A DNA stretch of 37,584 bases from Candidatus Gastranaerophilales bacterium. Lineage in GTDB: Bacteria > Cyanobacteriota > Vampirovibrionia > Gastranaerophilales > Gastranaerophilaceae. A model generated the notes under the pieces. It ran no database searches, was not told where the DNA came from, and was given only the letters and a program-made list of their open reading frames with translations. Each line of letters opens with the position of its first letter. The first letter of the stretch is position 1. The stretch lies in the NCBI GenBank assembly GCA_947624685.1, contig CANQLJ010000016.1, forward strand, positions 1 to 37,584. Reading direction: 5' to 3'. This document shows positions 33,884 through 37,584 of the stretch, one piece after another. A program made the position numbers and the translations under genes.

Positions 33884-35520
33884 TGAAAATAATAATACCT
33901 ATGACAGGCCAAGGCCAAAGATTCATTGATGCAGGATATAAAACAATTAAACCCCTGATTGAAGTGGACGGAAAACCAATTATAGAACATGTTGTAAATT
34001 TGTTTCCAAACGAAGAAGATTTTATCTTTATATGCAATTCAAAACATCTTAAAGAAACAAATCTGAGGCAAGTCTTAAATAAAATTAAACCAAAAGGAAA
34101 AATAGTCGAAATTCCTCCCCACAAAAAAGGGCCCGTTTATGCGGTTTATCAAATAAAAGATATGATTGACAATGATGAGGAGGTTATAGTTAATTACTGC
34201 GACTTTGGAACGTATTGGGATTATAAGGACTTTTTAAATCATACAAGAACAAGAAACGCCGATGGCGCAATCCCGTCATACAAAGGCTTCCATCCTCATA
34301 TGCTCGGGAAAATCAACTATGCTTTTATGAGAGATGAAAAGCAATGGATGCTTGAAATAAGAGAAAAACAGCCCTTCACAAATAACAGAATGAATGAATA
34401 CGCTTCAAACGGAACCTATTACTTTAAAAAAGGGAGCTATATAAAAAAATATTTTAATCAATTAATGGAAGAAGACATAAATTTAAAAGGCGAATACTAT
34501 GTCAGTATGGTCTATAACCTTATGGTTAAAGACGGCCTAAAAATCTCAATATATGAAATTCAACACATGCAACAATGGGGAACGCCCGGTGAATTGGAAG
34601 AATATAAAGATTGGTCAACATATTTTGAACAATTAACAAAAATAAAACCGAACAATAAAATATATGATGCAATAAAATTAATACCCTTAGCCGGGCGCGG
34701 GAAAAGATTTTTTGATGCGGGGTATAAAACAGCAAAACCTTTAATTGAAGTAAGCGCAAAACCAATGATTATCCAAGCGGCTGAAGCCATGCCAAAATGT
34801 TCGAGAAATATTTTTGTATGTCTTAGAGAACACATAGAAAAATATCCCCTAAAACAGGAAATTTTAAAAAACTATAAAGATGCAAAAATTGTCGAATTAA
34901 ATGAAGTTACAAAAGGTCAAGCTTGCACTTGTGAAATAGGGCTTAAAGATGAAGATATACAAAAGCCTCTTTTTATCGGTGCATGCGATAATTCAATGAT
35001 AATAGATTATGAAAAATTAGATAATGAAATTGAAAAATCCGACATATTGGCTTTCACGTTTAAAAATAATCAAGCAAGCACTAAAAACCCAAACGCCTAT
35101 GGCTGGGTCGAAGTCGATGATGATAATAACGCAAAAAAAGTCAGCGTAAAAATTCCAATATCAAATAATCCCATAAACGACAATGCTATTGTCGGCGCTT
35201 TTTATTTTAAAAAAGCAAAATATTTTTTGGAATGTTTAAATTATCTTTATCAAAACGACATAAAAGTCAACAATGAATTTTACGCAGACAGCACAATTGA
35301 AGCGGGAATCAAGCTTGGCTATAAAACAAGAGTTTTTGTTGTTGATAAATATGTATGTTTCGGAACGCCTGATGATTACAAAACATTTGTTTCATATCAA
35401 AGTCTTTTTCACAAGCTTAAATATCACCCCTATACGCTTGATAAAGACATAAATTTTAATCAGGAAAAATTTGAACAGTATGATAAAAAGTATCGCGATT
35501 TTAAACAGGAAAATATATAA
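33883..35520 (+). CDS. Tandem double sugar nucleotidyltransferase
   Basis: 545 aa from ATG at 33883, eight bases after AGAGGAAG. Two homologous RmlA-like halves: residues 1-~255 (IIIPMTGQGQRFIDAGYKT, KPLIEVDGKPII, NYCDFGTYWD) and ~265-545 (IPLAGRGKRFFDAGYKTAKP, LIEVSAKPMI, GACDNSM). Each half has the loop GxGxRF and a Lys-Pro-Leu motif, so both may be active, perhaps activating two substrates or working as an intramolecular pair. Such doubled enzymes sit beside aldolase/HAD/kinase genes in glycan loci. It probably makes an NDP-activated sugar or polyol from the upstream products (inference). Confidence 0.82.
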   Translation: MKIIIPMTGQGQRFIDAGYKTIKPLIEVDGKPIIEHVVNLFPNEEDFIFICNSKHLKETNLRQVLNKIKPKGKIVEIPPHKKGPVYAVYQIKDMIDNDEEVIVNYCDFGTYWDYKDFLNHTRTRNADGAIPSYKGFHPHMLGKINYAFMRDEKQWMLEIREKQPFTNNRMNEYASNGTYYFKKGSYIKKYFNQLMEEDINLKGEYYVSMVYNLMVKDGLKISIYEIQHMQQWGTPGELEEYKDWSTYFEQLTKIKPNNKIYDAIKLIPLAGRGKRFFDAGYKTAKPLIEVSAKPMIIQAAEAMPKCSRNIFVCLREHIEKYPLKQEILKNYKDAKIVELNEVTKGQACTCEIGLKDEDIQKPLFIGACDNSMIIDYEKLDNEIEKSDILAFTFKNNQASTKNPNAYGWVEVDDDNNAKKVSVKIPISNNPINDNAIVGAFYFKKAKYFLECLNYLYQNDIKVNNEFYADSTIEAGIKLGYKTRVFVVDKYVCFGTPDDYKTFVSYQSLFHKLKYHPYTLDKDINFNQEKFEQYDKKYRDFKQENI

Positions 35521-35523
35521 AAA

Positions 35524-35940
35524 ATGTTTGATTTAAAGCTAAAAAAACAATTAATAAGATTTATTATTTCAGGCTGCTTGGCGGTTTTTGTCGATTGTAT
35601 GTTTTATTATATTTTGTCTTATTTTCTTGATATTTCGATAGCAAAAGCAATATCATTTCTAATCGGAACAATTGCCGCTTTTTTGATGAACAAATATTAT
35701 ACATTTGAACAAAAGAAAAAAAGCTTTTTGGAAGCAATAAAATTTTTATCGTTATATTTATTTTCGCTTGGTGCAAATGTTGTTGTAAATAAGCTCAGTT
35801 TTATAATCCTTCCCTATGTTTTTGATAATTTTGAAATAAGAAAACTTTTTGCATTTTTATTTGCGACAGCAACAAGCACGATTATAAATTTTTTGGGACA
35901 AAAATTTTGGGTATTTAGGTTAAAGGAAGAAAAACAATGA
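35524..35940 (+). CDS. gtrA: GtrA-family membrane protein
   Basis: 138 aa, four membrane helices: LIRFIISGCLAVFVDCMFYYILS, ISIAKAISFLIGTIAAFLMNKYYTF, FLSLYLFSLGANVVVNKLSF and a last one with TATSTIINFLGQKFWVF. The NKYYTFE and N.LGQKFWVF marks are those of GtrA proteins, thought to flip or handle polyprenyl-phosphate-linked sugars. Next to a dolichol-phosphate-type GT2, as usual. The stop overlaps the GT2 start. Confidence 0.9.
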   Translation: MFDLKLKKQLIRFIISGCLAVFVDCMFYYILSYFLDISIAKAISFLIGTIAAFLMNKYYTFEQKKKSFLEAIKFLSLYLFSLGANVVVNKLSFIILPYVFDNFEIRKLFAFLFATATSTIINFLGQKFWVFRLKEEKQ

Positions 35941-36638
35941 AACTCTCGGTTGTAATACCTTGTTATAACGAAGAAAAAAACATCCCTTTGCTTATAAAAA
36001 GGTTTGATGAAGTTATAAAAAGAGACGATATAGAAGTAATAATCGTCAACAACGGCTCAAGTGACAACAGCGAAAAAATATTAGATGACTTGGCGCCAAA
36101 ATACGCTTTCATCAAAATAGTCAAAGTGGAAATTAATCAAGGCTACGGTTATGGCATTTTGGAAGGTTTAAAACATGCAAAAGGAGAGTTTATCGGCTGG
36201 AGCCACGCAGATATGCAGACAGATCCCAATGACATTATAAAAGCGCTTGATATAATTGAATCTCAAAAAAATAAAGAAAAGATTTTTGTAAAAGGTAACA
36301 GAAAAGGGCGCTTGTTGTGCGATAATTTTTTCACTTTTGCAATGGGCTGCTTCGAAACGATTCTTATGGGCAAATTCTTGTGGGACATAAACGCACAGCC
36401 TAATATCTTTTCAAGAGAACTTTTTGATAATTGGAAAAACCCTCCCTTTGATTTCGCTCTGGATTTATTTGCGCTCTATCAAGCCGTTAATCAAAAATAT
36501 AACATAATCCGCTTTAATGTATTTTTCCCAAAAAGAATCCATGGCGCTTCGCATTGGAACACAAGCCTCGGCGCAAAATGGAAGTTCATCAAAAGAACAA
36601 TGGATTTTAGCTTTAAATTAAAAAAGGAATTGAAATAG
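35937..36638 (+). CDS. Polyprenyl-phosphate sugar transferase-like GT2
   Basis: 233 aa. LSVVIPCYNEEKNIPLLIKR, VNNGSSDNSEKIL, NQGYGYGILEGLKHAKGEF and the acid motif HADMQTDPNDI match dolichol-phosphate mannosyltransferase-like GT2 enzymes. No C-terminal membrane helices, so it pairs with GtrA upstream (overlap ATGA). It likely loads a sugar onto a polyprenyl phosphate for use by the GT-C-like enzymes of this operon. Confidence 0.88.
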   Translation: MKLSVVIPCYNEEKNIPLLIKRFDEVIKRDDIEVIIVNNGSSDNSEKILDDLAPKYAFIKIVKVEINQGYGYGILEGLKHAKGEFIGWSHADMQTDPNDIIKALDIIESQKNKEKIFVKGNRKGRLLCDNFFTFAMGCFETILMGKFLWDINAQPNIFSRELFDNWKNPPFDFALDLFALYQAVNQKYNIIRFNVFFPKRIHGASHWNTSLGAKWKFIKRTMDFSFKLKKELK

Positions 36639-36687
36639 GCCAATAGCGTATAAATAATCCCAAATTTTAAATAACGAAAGGTAAAAT

Positions 36688-37278
36688 ATGACAGAACTCA
36701 TTGCCCATAGAATAAACACAATCGAACAATTAAAAGCGCTTCCGAGGGAATACGGGGTCGAGCTCGATTTGAGAGACTGTGGAGATGATTTAATAATCGC
36801 GCATAATCCTTTTGAAAAAGGAGAAAATTTTGAACAATATCTGAAAAATTACGCCCACGGAACAATGATAATAAACGTAAAATCCGAAAGAATCGAACAT
36901 CGGATTTTGGAATTAACAGAAAAATATAATATTGAAAAATATTTTTTCTTGGATAGCTCAATTCCAATGATATACTTGCTTTCAAACCAAGGCAATAAAA
37001 ATAGCGCCGTTCGTTTTTCCGAAATTGAGCCCATAGAGCTGGCGCTGAGTATGAAAGAGCGCGCAAAATGGGTCTGGGTCGATTGTTTCACACAATTGCC
37101 CATCAATAAAGAAAACTATAAAATTTTAAAAGAAGCGCATTACAAGCTCTGCCTCGTTTCGCCGGAATTGCAAGGCCATAGGGAAGATATTTTGGAATAT
37201 AAAAATTACTTAGCCTCAAACCATATCACTTTCGATGCAATATGCACAAAGGCAGAAAACTTTACCATGTGGCGATAA
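36688..37278 (+). CDS. Short glycerophosphodiester phosphodiesterase-like protein
   Basis: 196 aa, AAAGG ribosome site 5 nt before the ATG. LIAHRINTIEQ (His-Arg), GVELDLRD (Glu-x-Asp) and IAHNPFE (His) fit the GDPD active site order, but the protein is shorter than usual (~240+). The remainder (INVKSERIEHRILEL, KYFFLDSS) still follows the TIM-barrel plan. These compact GDPD-like proteins appear in capsule clusters with unknown targets. It is set apart from the previous gene by 49 bp and is the last gene seen. Confidence 0.75.
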   Translation: MTELIAHRINTIEQLKALPREYGVELDLRDCGDDLIIAHNPFEKGENFEQYLKNYAHGTMIINVKSERIEHRILELTEKYNIEKYFFLDSSIPMIYLLSNQGNKNSAVRFSEIEPIELALSMKERAKWVWVDCFTQLPINKENYKILKEAHYKLCLVSPELQGHREDILEYKNYLASNHITFDAICTKAENFTMWR

Positions 37279-37403
37279 GTATGCAGGGGTCGGTCGGATC
37301 TTTGCACCCCTTGTGACGCCATGACACCCTTCGCGTTGGTTTTGATTAAGTGTACAGGATTTTAATTTTTTCAGATGCTCAGAATCCTAGCATTTACATA
37401 TAG

Positions 37404-37431
37404 TGTCATTCCGAACTTGTTTCGGAATCTG
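37404..37431 (+). repeat. GTCATT...AATCTG palindromic repeat 1
   Basis: GTCATT, CCGAAC, TTG, TTTCGG, AATCTG. The arms can fold. It belongs to the same framework as the next repeat but with different, compensating stem bases. Confidence 0.75.
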
Positions 37432-37461
37432 GACAAGTATAGTAATTTATAAAAAACCACC

Positions 37462-37489
37462 CGTCATTGCGGGCTTGACCCGCAATCTG
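37462..37489 (+). repeat. GTCATT...AATCTG palindromic repeat 2
   Basis: GTCATT, GCGGGC, TTG, ACCCGC, AATCTG. Perfectly folding stem. This form is widespread in alphaproteobacterial and some other genomes. Confidence 0.8.
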
Positions 37490-37518
37490 TTGAGTGTGTA
37501 ATCTTTACGTGTTTGTTT

Positions 37519-37575
37519 GTTCACTTTTCTTTCTTTGTCTCTCAAGCGCCGAAATACAAAGAAAGAAAAGTGAAC
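37519..37575. repeat. 20-bp perfect inverted repeat (long hairpin)
   Basis: 37519-37538 pairs perfectly with 37556-37575 (purine/pyrimidine-rich CTTTTCTTTCTTTG arm) around a 17-nt loop. No T run follows, so it is not a classic terminator; it may be a dispersed repeat or mobile-element end. Confidence 0.7.
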
Positions 37576-37584
37576 CGAAAAGAA

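Larger units (their letters stand above)
37279..37584. other. Noncoding right edge with several repeats
   Basis: 306 bp without a credible gene, and clearly higher in GC than the rest at its start. It contains an AGGGGT/ACCCCT inverted pair (37285-37311), two GTCATT-type palindromes and a long hairpin. This looks like an island edge or repeat-rich spacer. Confidence 0.6.

Noticed and set aside
33685-34124. Minus-strand open frames over the polymerase-like and nucleotidyltransferase genes
   Set aside because: They are antisense to well-supported coding regions with clear motifs.

Overview
The window comes from an AT-rich (roughly 30% GC by eye), Gram-negative-looking, probably host-associated bacterium using the standard bacterial code. 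It is almost wholly a surface-glycan biosynthesis island: glycosyltransferases (GT2, GT8, GT-C), FkbM, LicD, MBOAT/DHHW acylation genes, GtrA, a phosphonate pathway, radical SAM enzymes and aldo/keto reductases. Two palindromic repeats of the GTCATT...AATCTG type at the right edge are common in several alphaproteobacterial and other host-associated lineages. Together with the poly-G tracts they do not fix the genus. I see no tRNA, rRNA or CRISPR.

Layout. (1) 1-8558, minus strand: three tandem aldo/keto reductases (AKR), the last split by a poly-G tract from an AKR C-terminus/radical SAM fusion; then two GT2 enzymes, two paralogous radical SAM enzymes and an FkbM methyltransferase that runs off the left edge. 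(2) 8576-9235: a small cassette encoding a tyrosine recombinase (frame-broken at an A9 tract), bounded by 24-bp perfect inverted repeats with recombinase-site architecture. A good outward-facing promoter lies at its right end, and a bidirectional terminator (9287-9322) lies just outside. (3) 9381-24599, minus strand: one long operon. It opens with a PEP mutase carrying an N-terminal cytidylyltransferase-like domain and a phosphonopyruvate decarboxylase/alcohol dehydrogenase fusion, followed by a small protein, LicD, GT2, a nucleotidyltransferase/HPr-kinase-like/PqqD-like trio, GT2-HAD, GT8, GT2, GT8 and a DUF1796-type protein. (4) 24702-25058: an XRE regulator. (5) 25210-28270, plus strand: a DHHW protein and an MBOAT O-acyltransferase. 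(6) 28416-37278, plus strand: a GT-C/kinase fusion, HAD phosphatase, class II aldolase, a polytopic membrane protein, a double nucleotidyltransferase, GtrA, GT2 and a GDPD-like protein. (7) 37279-37584: noncoding repeats.

The striking theme is layered on/off variation. Five genes carry G9-G10 tracts. As written, two are out of frame (the AKR/radical SAM fusion and PEP mutase), two are in frame (the GT-C/kinase and the DUF1796 protein) and one cannot be judged (FkbM at the edge). Further switches are an (AG)8 repeat in a GT2, an A9 frame break in the recombinase, a 377-bp exact direct repeat between two GT8 genes, and the putative invertible promoter upstream of the whole AKR/radical SAM operon. 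My best candidate for an undescribed system is this recombinase-driven promoter switch stacked on poly-G switching. Second is the PqqD/HprK-like/nucleotidyltransferase trio, whose PqqD protein has an acidic tail that might itself be a modified peptide.
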